NCBI GenBank assembly: GCA_019843655.1
Contig: JACDQD010000006.1
Coordinates: forward strand, 26,554,246 to 26,618,245
Source: Lethocerus indicus
Lineage: Eukaryota > Arthropoda > Insecta > Hemiptera > Belostomatidae
Length of the DNA: 64,000 nt
Direction of reading: 5' to 3'
Positions within the stretch are counted from its first letter, which is position 1; every line of letters begins with the position of its first letter. Shown here in pieces: positions 1 to 11,549 of the stretch. The notes beneath the pieces are model-generated. The model searched no databases. It worked only from the letters and a program-made list of their open reading frames with translations, and was not told the origin of the DNA. A program made the position numbers and the translations under genes.

Positions 1-193
1 AAACGCCACGCATTTATCCAGTACCTTGCTATGAGTATTTACAACCAACTTCACTATGTATTTCTGTTTCATGTAATCTGTATATGAAGTAAAGTATCTC
101 AAAATGATGATATATAGTTCTTCCGTAGTATTAAATCGGTAGTTCATAGGCATATTTAAATTCAAAGACATCCAGAATCGAGTTTACATAAGA

Positions 194-196
<3 letters not shown>

Positions 197-227
<31 letters not shown>
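197..227. repeat. (AT)n microsatellite inside Penelope-like copy 1
   Basis: Uninterrupted AT dinucleotide run followed by acacccgacaacagacaacc, which copies 9 and 10 also carry after their AT runs. Confidence 0.95.
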
Positions 228-230
<3 letters not shown>

Positions 231-311
231 CCGACAACAGACAACCAGCGCAGTACAAGTGACAGTGACAGTGCAGTGAGGATGCCTAAAACATCCAAAG
301 TGACTAACACC

Positions 312-348
312 GCTACTGAAGATGGCGAGCAGCCGAAACCGGTCTAGC
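312..348 (+). ncRNA. Type I hammerhead ribozyme, intact (copy 1)
   Basis: Stem I pairs 312-315 (GCTA) with 345-348 (TAGC). The core CTGAAGA is 316-322. One bulged T (323) precedes helix II, 324-326 (GGC) with 332-334 (GCC), loop GAGCA. Then GAA (335-337), helix III 338-340 (ACC) with 341-343 (GGT) without a loop, and the cleavage C at 344. All catalytic positions (C3, U4, G5, A6, G8, A9, G12, A13, A14, U16.1) are present. The minimal loopless helix III and the extra base before helix II are features I recall from hammerheads of Penelope-like elements; such forms usually act as dimers. Cleavage is predicted between 344 and 345. Confidence 0.78.
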
Positions 349-437
349 AGAAGACCAAACCAGCGAGAGGAGACAGAAACACGCCAAAATCTACGGTATT
401 CCAACCCCTCGCAGACCACAAAACAGGTAGTCCAAAC

Positions 438-770
438 AAATTTAAAGATTAACGATCAAAAAGTTTCAATTGGAACAATGATGCGGAGTTTGGGGTATAA
501 GGCATTGGCAGGAGGCCCAGATCCTCGACTGTCAGCTGAACCAATTAAATAATAACTATAATAATATAATGGTTAATTATAAAATAATGATATTTTCTCT
601 TGCGATATTCAGCGTCCACTTCCTTTCAGTTTCGGCCTCCCGCCATCGTCAGTAGCTTTCCGGTAGAACGATTGCGAAGATTGTTACGCAAGTGCGTCAA
701 CACTGCCCGCTTTTGTTCTTATTTCCTGTTTCTATTTTGTTCATTGAAAATGTATCAAATTCTAAAATTA

Positions 771-832
<62 letters not shown>

Positions 833-1518
833 GTTATTCAAACGTCATATCTATCGCTTCGTCCAGATACAAGAATGAATATCCTAGCGTCGACGAAGCC
901 TCCCGACAACGAACCCGCTTTCCGACAGCAGGCATATCAAATTGCAGATCTTTTGTGGTGGGGCCGATGATGATGGAGTGCCGGCAGTCGGATGGGCAAC
1001 AAGCAATTTCAATCTGACAAGTGGGAGGCCGGGAAAGGGCCCTTGAAAACGGCCCCGTACAATGTTGATTTGAATCCTAAGGGCTCGCCCTCCGAAACCA
1101 AACACGCCCGCCGAACATGTACGCGTTGTAACAGGACGCACAAACAGAATTCAAGCACTCCGAGTGTTGAGATTGGAACACTCCCTTAATTTAATTATCT
1201 CTGTCTTTTATTTGTTATTCACGCGTAATGTATACAAAGTAATAATAATGCCAAAATGTTATGGTTTCAATTATTTATTTTACTTTTGATGAATTTTCCA
1301 TTAGTCGATCTATCTTTTGTCTAACTCGTAAAACGGCGGTGGAACCCTCAGGAGAAAATGGGAAGAAAGATGGAGGATTCTACCAGTGGAGATGGATCCT
1401 AGCGGCGAAAATATGCCGACGATGAAGAGGAAGGGGACCGCAAACTAGGTGTGGTGCAGTGGTTAGAAAAACGGCGCAATTTAGGGATTTCAATCGATTG
1501 CTCGGACAATAACCAAAT
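438..1518. other. Non-coding stretch with (AT)n microsatellite
   Basis: No gene recognised. A pure AT run lies at 776-829. A moderately GC-rich patch at 880-1190 has overlapping open frames on both strands, none resembling a known protein. At 1452-1462 TGGTGCAGTGG resembles a tRNA box A, but no matching box B follows. Confidence 0.6.
776..829. repeat. (AT)n microsatellite
   Basis: 54 bp of uninterrupted AT dinucleotide, not associated with the fold-back elements. Confidence 0.97.
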
Positions 1519-1531
1519 GCTAGTTATTTAG

Positions 1532-1991
1532 TTTAACATACCTGTTTCGTGGTCTGCGAGGGGTTGGAATACCGTAGATTTGTTGTGTTTCTGTCTCCTC
1601 TCGCCGGTTTGGTCTTTCGATAGACCGGTTTCGCCATCCGGCTCGCCATCTTCAGCAGTGGTGTTAGTCACTTTTGGCACTTTGGATGTTTTTCGGGCAT
1701 CCTCACTGCACTATCAATGTCTCTTGTGCTGTTACGGCTACTAGTTTCAATCTTACGGCGCACCTAATACTAGCCCGCAACAAGGGTCTGTCTTACATTT
1801 TAGTATTAGCGCCTTGCAGTATAAGTGACAGTGACAGTGCAGCGAGGATGCCCGAAAAACATCCAAAGTACCGATAGTGACTACCACCGCTTTTCTGGCA
1901 CTTGTCACCGCTACTGAAGATGGCGAGCAGCCGAAACCGGCCTAGCAAAAGACCAAACCGGCGAGAGGAGACAGAAACACAACAAATCTAC
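1532..1991 (-). mobile_element. Penelope-like fold-back element, copy 2
   Basis: Near-complete copy in minus orientation. The left flank (1519-1531) and right flank (1992-2004) are the same 13 bp, gctagttatttag, a target-site duplication (the last AG may overlap the element end). The family 3' end (complement of acaggtatgttaaac) is intact at 1532-1545; the 5' end stops at ...aaatctac. Both inverted arms are present, with an interior of nested inverted segments around tctgtcttacattttagtat. The hammerhead in each arm is damaged. Confidence 0.85.
1910..1946 (+). ncRNA. Hammerhead-like arm, inactivated (copy 2)
   Basis: Same 37-nt layout as the intact copies, but helix III reads ACC/GGC instead of ACC/GGT. 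The U of the cleavage triplet (U16.1) is therefore a C and the A15.1-U16.1 pair is lost. The opposite arm at about 1618-1658 has further changes in helix II and stem I. Confidence 0.6.
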
Positions 1992-2004
1992 GCTAGTTAT
2001 TTAG

Positions 2005-2740
2005 GATCTATCGCAATTCGTCGCGTTTTATCGCGACGGTCTACAAAGTCAATTAACAAGGTGGGGATAGGAATGAATAAGCGATTGATAATAAAGTTCA
2101 AGCCGTGATCATGGCCATTAACCCGTGGCCGGGAAGGGTGCGGGCGCGAATATTGGCAATAAACCGGCGTAAGAAGGGAGCACAGGGAGGAGGAGAATGG
2201 TGTTGGAGAGAGAGAGAGAGAGAGTGAATTGAGAGGGCCGGAGGGGTTGAAATCTTCAACTAATGGGGTAGTTAGTATTCAGGAGGTGGGAGCAATGAGA
2301 TAGAGCCGGGCCAAGGCTACTCCGGTATTGAATTAGATCCTTGAAAATTGTATTAGCACCGCCCGAACCAATGCTAAGTAACCCGGTCCCGTCTCTAAGT
2401 AATGGATAGAGGCCGGCAAGCACAGGCACCACCCCAGTGGGAGAATGTGGTCCGCGGGGTCAATCTCCTTTCAGAACCCAGCCTTCCTCACCGGTCAGGT
2501 TTCGAAATATTCTTACAGTTCACAGTAAATTAACGCTACTTTTTCCATAAGTCCGCCAGCGTATGAAATATCCCAGTTTTCTCGACAAACTCTCTGAATA
2601 ATTTGAATCAATTCGATTTCCAATACTTCCGTAATATTTCAATCCTGAGGAATCCAAACAATTTTCGATGATATTTGCGCTTTTTTCCTTAACACTCAAC
2701 ATTTCGAATAATATACCTGGGTATGGTGAGTTTTACTGTA
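2005..2740. other. Non-coding stretch, (GA)n run
   Basis: Nothing recognisable apart from a GA run at 2206-2224. Confidence 0.6.
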
Positions 2741-3232
2741 ATTTTTTTTATTTTTAAATTTTTTTATTTTGTACAATAAACCTTGAATGTCTAGGAACCA
2801 CCCAGAGATGGCACTTTTGACACAAGAAAAATTACGATCTAAGGGCTAAGAAGATCTCAAGGCCAGCGGCGTTTAAGCCGACGCGGGGGCTGGGGTTAAT
2901 GGATGGGTAAGAGAGGAAAGGGACTGAACGAGTGGATTGGGATGAGGAGAAAGGCGGGAGTGGAACTTCAGGAACCGGGATATTGCGACTTCGTATGTTG
3001 AGGTCATGGTGGATTGTGTAGTTAGAAACATACCAAATGGAGCATTAAGGATGGTGCGAAGGACTTTTGACTGAAATCTCTGGATGCGAGCGATGTCAGA
3101 CGTCTCGGTGGAACTCCATAGCTCAGTTTGTTACTTAAGATCAATGTTGATGTCCGTTTTAGTAATGGTCTTAAAAGTCCAAATTTTCGGTTTAAGTCGA
3201 TTCTTTTGAGTCGGGTATGGGGATTCCACGTG
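2741..3232 (-). mobile_element. Jockey-clade LINE 3' fragment J1
   Basis: Minus-strand 3' end of a non-LTR retrotransposon. The poly-A/AT tail appears as T-rich sequence at 2741-2770, next to the family's 3' signature attgtacaa. The body matches the 3' coding end of the other J fragments (complement of gggaatcccccataccc-like text and of caaaagtccttcgcaccatc). About 50 bp present in J3 (the part coding TYGLELWGS) are missing near 3120. Frames are broken. Confidence 0.85.
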
Positions 3233-5536
3233 GTAACTGCATCTACGTGTATTATAAAATTTATAGTACCGTAACCTTGAAGTTCAGGCTAGGCGGAAGG
3301 TATACATTTAGATAATTCTATATGGTTATATATTTCAGGGACAGGAAAGTTGTACAAAATTTATCATAATAAAACAAGAAGCGAGAACGTCTAATCTGTA
3401 GCCGGTCGGCATTGATCTGTAGTCCGGGACTAACAACGTCGGGCACTGTTAGTAGGGTACGTGTAAACCTGATACCCCGGCCAGATAATGCTAGTCGCTA
3501 AAACCCTCTCTCTCTACCACCGGCCAAACCTCTACAACTTCAGATAGTCACCTGTACAATCCAGTAGGATTGTATTATTCGTCCTTGTGTAAGCAGTGTA
3601 GACCAAGTCGTTTGTTAAAGTGTACTACTGAGGATAATGAGAGATATCATGTCTGTGTAACTACCGAAGGGAGGAAGACGGAAAATCCGACGGGTGATAA
3701 TGAACTTTTCCTTCCGTTCCGAGAGTGACCAATTCTAGTCCGTTGCTCTTTCTTTTATGAGCTGTTTATCAATTGTTTCTAGATTAATTTGTGCGAATGC
3801 AGATTAATGGTGATATTGCATCTAACGGAATAACTGATGTATTTTTAAATGCCGGAACGGCGGCGCAAGGGAAACGAATTATAAGTAAATGTTTAAATAA
3901 TAAACTTTAATTAAATATTTAGTTGACGGGAGCGCTGAAATTGTACCGCTGAAACGAAAGCCGAAGCGAGGAGTCTCCCCTTTACCAAAGCCTTTTTCTG
4001 TCTCGTTTCTTGCATTACAAAAGGGTTCTTTCATACGAAACCGTGGAAAAGGGAGAAGATTTTATCCTTAAAATCGGTACACATTCGGCCTTATTTCCAC
4101 CCTCTTTATATTTTAGAAAATAGATGAAATTGAATCAAAATATTCCAATTGTAGGCAAACAAAAGGCACCTCTATTTTAGTAAAATAGAACCGCCTTCCG
4201 TGGAATAATTTACGGACGTTATTTTCTCGAACTCGGACTGCTCTTTGTCCTTTCACCTGCTTGTTTTGTTCTATTCAATTTCAGACTTGGACGGCGTCAA
4301 AGCCATTGTTCACTATAATGCAACAAATGAAACCTAAAAACGCAGTACTGCACTTAATGTGCGTTGGGCTTATTAGACAGTAATAATTATAAAAATAATA
4401 AACATTTATTTAAGATCTGAAGATATCCCTTAGATAATAATAATAGTTATTTTAAATTTCAAAAAAATGTTTAAATTTCAACCAGCCAGTAATGTAAAAG
4501 AATAAATTATTTAATTTTTCCGTACCACCAATATTTTATGTAATTCTCCGTATTGGTCCTCCATTATTAAAAGGAGCAAGTTTTCTCTCGAGCGATGTCG
4601 AAAGTTCAGGAGAAATTCTTAAGCTGCGCAATTTTTATGCTCTACGGCCGCGTAACACTCTGTAAACGAGAGGTAATAAAATCCGAAATTATGCCTCTTT
4701 TTTAACGGGTGCTTTAACGCTCCTCGCAACAGTTCACACGCTCGAATACGTCGAATTTGTGATTTCCATGAAAGCGCATGGTGGAAAAAATTATAATTCC
4801 ATTTTCTCCAACTTCTCGCCGCTGTTGAATTTCCGCGTACCTTAACCGTGTTCTACTTTTTGTCTGATAGCACTAGCTTATATATATCTAATTTTAACAG
4901 GGTAAAACGGATTCAGTCGGTGAGGCTGTGTGTGAGGAGACATAGACACACACACGGATGTAGAAACCCTAATATCACAAAGGCCTTAGCGGCTGGGCTT
5001 TACTGGCGGAGATGTACAAGATATGTGCGCCGGAACGCGCCCCCAAATGTGTCCAAGTGGGCTCAGTGGGTATACAGCCTGTACGTGTGTGTGTGTGTGT
5101 GGGTACGGCTGGGATGTACTTAAACGAGAGCCGCAGTACATAAACGGTCCGTGGCGGTAAGTTAAGAACGCCCGGGGACAAAGTCCCGGTGTTGTGTTCT
5201 AGAACAGTGGCGGGCTGTTCAACCCCCATTCACCCCCGCCGGCGCAACCCTATATCGCGCCCACGGGACCTTTTAGTTCAAACCGCCCCATTTCAACTAA
5301 GGTGAATTTGACCGCAGTTTTTCCAACGCTGGAATAAGAGGAGAACATCAGTTACAATTCGCCATTAGACAACCTGAGAGTTATAAAAGAAATCACAAGC
5401 GATTAGAGAGCGTCATCCCCTATTTTTTTAAAAAGGGGATTTTGAAAGCCATTTCCTTACGTGAGGTAATGCTGAGAACAATTAAGGGAAAGAACAAAAG
5501 TTGAGAAAGTTAACTACATAAATTATATTTTCTTAA
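3233..5536. other. Non-coding stretch
   Basis: No gene recognised. It holds a CA run at 4947-4955, a GT run at 5085-5101, and AT-rich DNA around 4380-4520. Short open frames at 4850-5230 are microsatellite-driven and unlike known proteins. Confidence 0.6.
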
Positions 5537-5694
5537 CCCTCTATGGGCCGAATTTTTATTTTAAATCCAAACAAATTGGGGGTATGAAAAATCAGCAATT
5601 ATAAACCTAAATATGCAAATGAAAAAAAAATTGATTTATCCGCCATCTCGATAAATTGAAATGTGACCTGGAAGTTACACGGGCCCATAGAGGG
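5537..5694. mobile_element. piggyBac-type MITE
   Basis: A 158-bp element whose ends are inverted repeats: CCCTCTATGGGCC at 5537-5549 and its complement GGCCCATAGAGGG at 5682-5694. It is flanked by TTAA at 5533-5536 and 5695-5698, the target-site duplication of piggyBac-family transposons. The interior is AT-rich with no coding potential, so any movement would depend on transposase from elsewhere. Confidence 0.85.
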
Positions 5695-5698
5695 TTAA

Positions 5699-6444
5699 GT
5701 TAATATTTCTCCATTAACGAGCTCTTGTTGTGACATATCTATATATAAATATCGTTTCACCTATCAGAATTGGACCCGAATATCGCGACGGAGGAAAATG
5801 GCACTTCAAAAATATTTTATTCCAACGATTTAAGGATTTTCAATTTAGTTTGAACCGTGCGTACCTTCGCCAAGGCATCAGTTCAATTATTGAAATCAGA
5901 ACTGAAATACACAGTATTTAGTATTTAGATGATTATATATATATATTAAAAATAAGGATTGCAATCGACCGCTGTTATGGCTCCCCAATTAAGACACGGA
6001 CTGCCGATTCCTCTCGACTGGAGAAGATTGGTGTCGGGGAAAATATGATTGAGGCGCTCGGAATTCCAGCCGCTTCCTCATCGGCAATATGACGCGCCCA
6101 TTTATTAAACACGCCGGCGGACTGCGAAAGGAGGGAGAGTGGATGATGGGACAATTATTAAAGGGGAGAGAGGGAAATTAAGGTATCGGAAAAATGATCG
6201 ATCAACCTGATTGATAAGTTCCGGTGTATCGACGGCTGATAAATGGAGACCAATCGTCGGACGATTGGTCGTAATTTTTCGCGAAGAGAGGAACACTTTT
6301 TCGTGTTACTACCGATCTGTCAGTTCTGGAAGCGGAATTGACAGTTATCTTTTTTGGTGTGGGACAGGTTCGAAAATGAGAAACATCGTCCCTAAAGACG
6401 AGCCCAAAATGAAGAAGGGCAAATTTGCCGCCCAGAAAAGATAA
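5699..6444. other. Non-coding stretch
   Basis: Open frames of 60-110 codons overlap on both strands at 6105-6444, but none is recognisable. A short AT run lies at 5934-5947. Confidence 0.55.
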
Positions 6445-6498
6445 TGAAGTAATACCGTAGATTTGTGTTTCTGTCTCCTCTCGCTGGTCTGGTCTATT

Positions 6499-6535
6499 GC
6501 TAGACCGGTTTCGGCTGCTCGCCATCTTCAGTAGC
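6499..6535 (-). ncRNA. Type I hammerhead ribozyme, intact, left arm (copy 3)
   Basis: The minus strand carries the unmutated 37-nt hammerhead, identical in all core positions and stems to the one at 312-348. It lies in the left inverted arm, so it would be made only from antisense transcription of the element. Confidence 0.72.
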
Positions 6536-6807
6536 GGTGTTAGTCACTATTGGATGTTTTTCAGGCATCCTCACTGCACTGCCAATGTTACTTGTACACA
6601 CATTTTCGGTATGTCCTACTTACTGTGTTCTGTCGCTGTCACTTGTACTGTTACCGCTGCTAGTTTCAATCTTACGGCGCACCTAATACTAGCCCGCAAC
6701 AAGGGTCTGTCTTACATTTTAGTATTAGCGCCTTACAGTACAAGTGACAGTGACAGTGCAGTGAGGATGCCCGAAAAACATCCAATGTGCCAACAGTGAC
6801 TAACACC

Positions 6808-6844
6808 GCTACTGGAGATGGCGAGCAACCGAAACCGGTCTAGC
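6808..6844 (+). ncRNA. Hammerhead-like arm, inactivated (copy 3)
   Basis: Right-arm hammerhead with CTGGAGA in place of CTGAAGA (A6 to G) and GCAACC in place of GCAGCC, which removes one helix II pair. Catalysis is not expected. Confidence 0.6.
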
Positions 6845-6940
6845 AAAAGACCAAACCAGCGAGAGGAGACAGAAACACAAATCTACGGTATTCTAACCCC
6901 TCGCAGACCACAAAACAGGCATGTTAAACTAGTGAAGTAA

Positions 6941-8898
6941 ATAACAAAACTAAAAAAACACCCTTTTTTAATTTTAAATGTAATGACGCTACATTAATTA
7001 GGTTCAATTACACATGATCTAAGACATTTTTAACTTAACCGAGCATCTTTCACTCTCTCACTAAGCAGCAAGTGTTACAAGGCTTACACAAAGACACATA
7101 AGCCCAACTGGACTACTGAGTTCGGGTCTGCACTTAACCGGTTGATTTACGAGTCGGATATTCGGGCGACCGCAGAGTTTTTTTTTCTACGGCGCCCCCA
7201 ACCCTCCGCCTCGGCCCTTCAAAATTCTTTCCCGTTGCAAAACGTCCGCCATCTCTCAGAATTTCCTAGTTGAGATACGCTCAATTCGAAAATTCGAAAG
7301 CGAAACTTTCCCCGATGCCGGCCGGACGAGGGAACGCGCGAAAATGAAAACGATACGGAGCCCCTCAACGTGCATTGCGCCGGAAAACTGCGTGCGGTCT
7401 ATATTCCGATTGAATCGTCGAATCGATGAAATGACAAAGAGAGGAGATTAAAAAAAAAAGAAAAAAGTTCGGTACAAAACGAAAAGCAATGGGACTCCGA
7501 ATTAGTGGACTGTAGGAACGGGCGTGATGGGAGCACACGTGGGCGGACAAAAGTATTCATTTTGATGACGCCGGCAACCGAACCGCTTAATTTAAAAAAA
7601 AAAAAAACCCTCGGTTTTGAAGTGAACCTTGGCCGAAAACAGAGAACCGGAAAAATGATTGGGGTTGATGTAAATCCTCGTAACGGACGAGGCAAATTAT
7701 TGAATAAACCTCTGTAAAGGTGGAATGTGTCCCAACTTGGCAATAAACGCGACGCGAGGAATAATTGAAACCGGAGGATGAACTCGCGTGAAATATTTCC
7801 TCCATTTCAATATGATTTAATTAGAGTGTAAAACAATAGTACTCCAATCCAGACAATATCTGATACGTACGGTGGTCTTCAGTTTTTTTTTGGAACTTTA
7901 ATATTCGTATAAAAATAAAAGAATTGAAAAAAAAAACATTTAAGAATAAACAAATTTAGCTACATTCAGAAATTCAGTATAAAAATCGTGCATCATTCAT
8001 CTTTCTTGGTGGAGCACATATTGGAAGAGCGCCTCAGCGTCACTCGGCTTTACTTCAACTTATTAAATACTAAAGTAAAGCCCAACACGAGTAAAAACCT
8101 TGAGCAAAGTCGGGCAGACGCAGCCGGTATACTGTAAATAATAAAATATACTTAATGCTTTCTTGTGGTTCGGAAACTGCAATTCCATTGTTTTATGGAA
8201 AGACATTGTTCAATCATTCAGAGTATACGCAACAACAGATTAATTATCCGTAAAGGAATGACATTCGAAGCATGATCTGGCGAACGAATGGAGAAATTAT
8301 ATTAAGTAATTCCAGCATTATTTGCCTAATATTCTTAAGAAACTGTGCATTATACAATAATTTATTAGATTCACGATTGTAATTTTGAAGGAGGACCTTA
8401 TTTGGGCAAAACGAATACGCGTTAAGCGCTGAAAGTGTTTCATGATGAAATAACGCTACACGTAACTTAAGACCGATTCCAGTTATGCGCTCTAGCGGCG
8501 GGATGATAAACAAACAAAGTTTAGCCTTTAGTACACCAGGTGATAAATAGTCACCTCATATTTCCTTTTTTACTTCCTTAATGAGTAAAGTTTTCAACAA
8601 TAAATTATGAAGTTTTCAGTCTTAAAGCCCAAATATTGTCTTAAAAATATATTCACAGTTGAAACTGTTACAGTAGACTTATCAGGTGGTCACATTAAGC
8701 CCTACTTCAAAACAAATTGTAGACAAAGGTGACATTTATTTAGTTTTTTCTTGTTTATTTTATATAAAAAATAGGGAATACAACTGTATTACAAATTTTT
8801 AAAAATAGTCCATTTTAACCCTAGTCAATTCCCACCAATAATTAAATTCATGTAAATAGGGAACAAGATTTTTTCATTTTAATATTCCAATCATATTG

Positions 8899-8901
<3 letters not shown>
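6941..8901. other. Non-coding stretch
   Basis: Several overlapping open frames at 7365-7805 sit in a mixed GC-rich patch with A/T homopolymers; none resembles a known protein. 8100-8900 becomes AT-rich. Confidence 0.55.

Positions 8902-8952
<51 letters not shown>
8902..8952. repeat. (AT)n microsatellite
   Basis: About 51 bp of uninterrupted TA/AT dinucleotide. Confidence 0.97.
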
Positions 8953-8955
<3 letters not shown>

Positions 8956-10201
8956 AAGTAATTCTATTTATGCACATGATCAAAGATTTAGGCTGAATGA
9001 TTCAACAGATTCATTATAATTTGGGGTATGCATCCAGCTAAAAAAAATTCACCTCGGTACACTAGCAAAGTCATATGCCCTTTTTAGCATATCGGTGGTT
9101 AAATTCCATACAAAATTCATGAGCCATGGTAAGAGCCATCTATGCAAAAAATTCCCCATTTACACTGGTTGAAGATTCAAACAGATTTTAATTTATAAAT
9201 TATAATTTATGGTCATCCTTTGTATAACCCAACGTGTTATTTGTATTTTTAATATCTAAGGGTAACAGTTTTGTTCCACTTGGTTAAATAGATATATCAC
9301 AAAAGGACTGTAATACTAATAGATTTGAATACTAAAAAAATAATAGGTCCTACTTAATGTTGTTAGACTTTGTTGATAGACCTCATCAATTAAACTAAAA
9401 TGATTGAATGATTGACATGAATGGAATAATTGAATTAAGTTGAAACTAATATACCCCAGGAATAATACTTTCCCAGGTATAATTTTTTTAAATAATCAAT
9501 TTTTCATTGCATTCTTTTTTATTAGCCACCTTATTGTTTAAAATGTTTATGTTGTTGTTAAAATGTTATATAATTATCCTCCATCGTTCGGTGAATTCCC
9601 CCTCAAATGTATCAGCATTTGAACCAATCATACAAACTATGATGTAGTTTTGATTAAACAGGTAAAATTTCTATGGACTGAAATCCTATATTATGTCCCA
9701 ATAAAGACATAAAATTTTAAGAAAGCTATCCCTAAAAAAACATACTAATAAAAAAATACTAAATTCCATTCGAATATTTATGAACACTAATAATTTATTC
9801 AATTGCAGTAAACTATAGTTAATAAAGTGAAAACGGCCAATGTGATTTCAAAATTTTAAAATTTATTTTATACTTAAAAAAGTACCTAATGTATATGTAT
9901 TCACAAAAGGCACCTTATAAGGAAACTAAACTTAAAGAATAAATTTTGATTACACTAAAATAATAAGTTTAACAACTCTGTTAACCAAATTAGATTGTAA
10001 ATATTTACAACTGAATTAATTCATAAGATTGAACCTCAGATTATACTCTGAGAAGTGAATTTAAACTGCAATTTATTTTATTACTATCAAATTTTGAATT
10101 CCACCTACATTATGGAGATATTTTAAAATACTTAGCACAGATTCATACTAAGTTCCACTTTAATATTTATTTTTAAACATATTTAATGTTTTAAAATCTT
10201 T

Positions 10202-10260
<59 letters not shown>

Positions 10261-11549
10261 TATATGTTATATGCTTAAAACTTCTGTGTTACCCAATGTT
10301 TAATGATGTATATCAATTCATTGATTAATATGAATTTTATAAGTGAAATGCAGAACTGAGTTTATAGGGGAAAATTAAATTACAGATGGCGCTTGAAATA
10401 AATTTGAAAAATTAGTTTTCATTTATATAATTGAAACTTATGAATACTTTTTCTAGAATAATATATTCTAATAATTCTTTTATTCTGTATTTCATGGCAT
10501 ATTTATTATGAAATACCGTTCCATTAAGTCTTATATACCATCCATTTATCTTACATATTGAGAGATTATGTGACTCAGGAAATTCTGATGGATCATTTGT
10601 GAACAATTAACTTCTAAATTATAAGAATAAGTAAAAGTAAGTGTTTATCAGAAAAAAACTTACTTGTGGCACTGACCGCTGGCTCTATACTGTTCAACTC
10701 CCAACTTTCTGAAATCCAAAAATATTTAATTTAATATTTCCTGCATATTCCATTTTTTTATAGAAATGGTAAAACATTTCAAATATTTTGGCATAGTATA
10801 TTTTTATGCAGTATGATTGTAACAGTTAGTCCCTGTTATATTTATTATAAGTGGTTTGCAAAACTTAGTTGTAGGTAGTAACAAAATTGAATGAATTAAT
10901 ATTAAAATAAATAATAAGTTTATCATAATGTTATAATAATTAGAAATTCCATAAGTATCAAATATTTCTAGTTTATGCTTCAGACTTAAACTGATAAATG
11001 TTCATGTCATTAGTTATAAGAACCTTATTCATATATTACATCCAATGATATTAACAGATTAAATTATTCAATGGTAATTATAATGATTTTAACATATACA
11101 TAAATAAAAAAGGAAATTCACTATTTTGAAAGGATTTTTAGGATTTTCTTAAATTTTTTTTAATCCAAGGCAAGGATGTTATTAAGTTATATTCAATTAT
11201 TTTCACTAATGTAAATGATTGATCCTGAGTAGAAAACTGTAGTTTAATGTAAAATTATTAGTTAGGATGATTTTTTCTCAATGAAATATTGTGCAAATAA
11301 TGTTTCATTTACATCAACAAGATGTTTCATATTTCCTACCAATTCATTCCAAACCTGTTAATACATCTGATACAAAAATTACAGTTCTGATTATAGTAAC
11401 TTTTTATTTTCTTGCAAATTCTTGCATTATCTGAATTGAAAATTATGTATTTGTTAAATTGCATAGAGAAGAAAATGAAACCAAATTTTCATGCTATTAT
11501 ATTTCCAATGGACGCTTTTTGGATTACACTTGCTCTTTCTTTCTTCGCA
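8953..11549. other. Strongly AT-rich block without genes
   Basis: About 2.6 kb of markedly AT-rich, low-complexity but not tandem sequence with almost no CpG or GC patches, unlike the regions on both sides. It contains an (AC)n(AT)n run at 10203-10258. No coding signal was seen. Confidence 0.6.
10203..10258. repeat. (AC)n(AT)n microsatellite
   Basis: Short AC run passing directly into about 44 bp of AT. Confidence 0.95.

Larger units (their letters stand above)
191..437 (+). mobile_element. Penelope-like fold-back element, copy 1 (5' truncated)
   Basis: Begins in or near the AT run (197-227), which also occurs inside copies 9 and 10. It then has the family's interior (cagtacaagtgacagtgac, gcagtgaggatgcc, acatccaaagtg) and the complete right arm with an intact hammerhead at 312-348. 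The right end reads ctcgcagaccacaaaacagg followed by the diverged terminus tagtccaaac. No left arm is present, so the copy is 5' truncated. The flanks aaattcaaaga and aaatttaaaga are similar, but I do not count them as a secure duplication. Confidence 0.75.
6453..6932 (+). mobile_element. Penelope-like fold-back element, copy 3
   Basis: Complete copy with both arms. The left end starts at taccgtagatttgtg; the right end is acaggcatgttaaact plus ag. The flanks tgaagtaa at 6445-6452 and 6933-6940 form an 8-bp duplication (10 bp with one mismatch). The interior includes segments ttttcggtatgtcctactta and ggcgcacctaatactagccc, also seen in copy 8. Confidence 0.85.

Noticed and set aside
1618..1658. 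Left-arm hammerhead of copy 2
   Set aside because: Helix II and stem I are rearranged (tttcgccatccggctcgcc), so I do not list it as a ribozyme.
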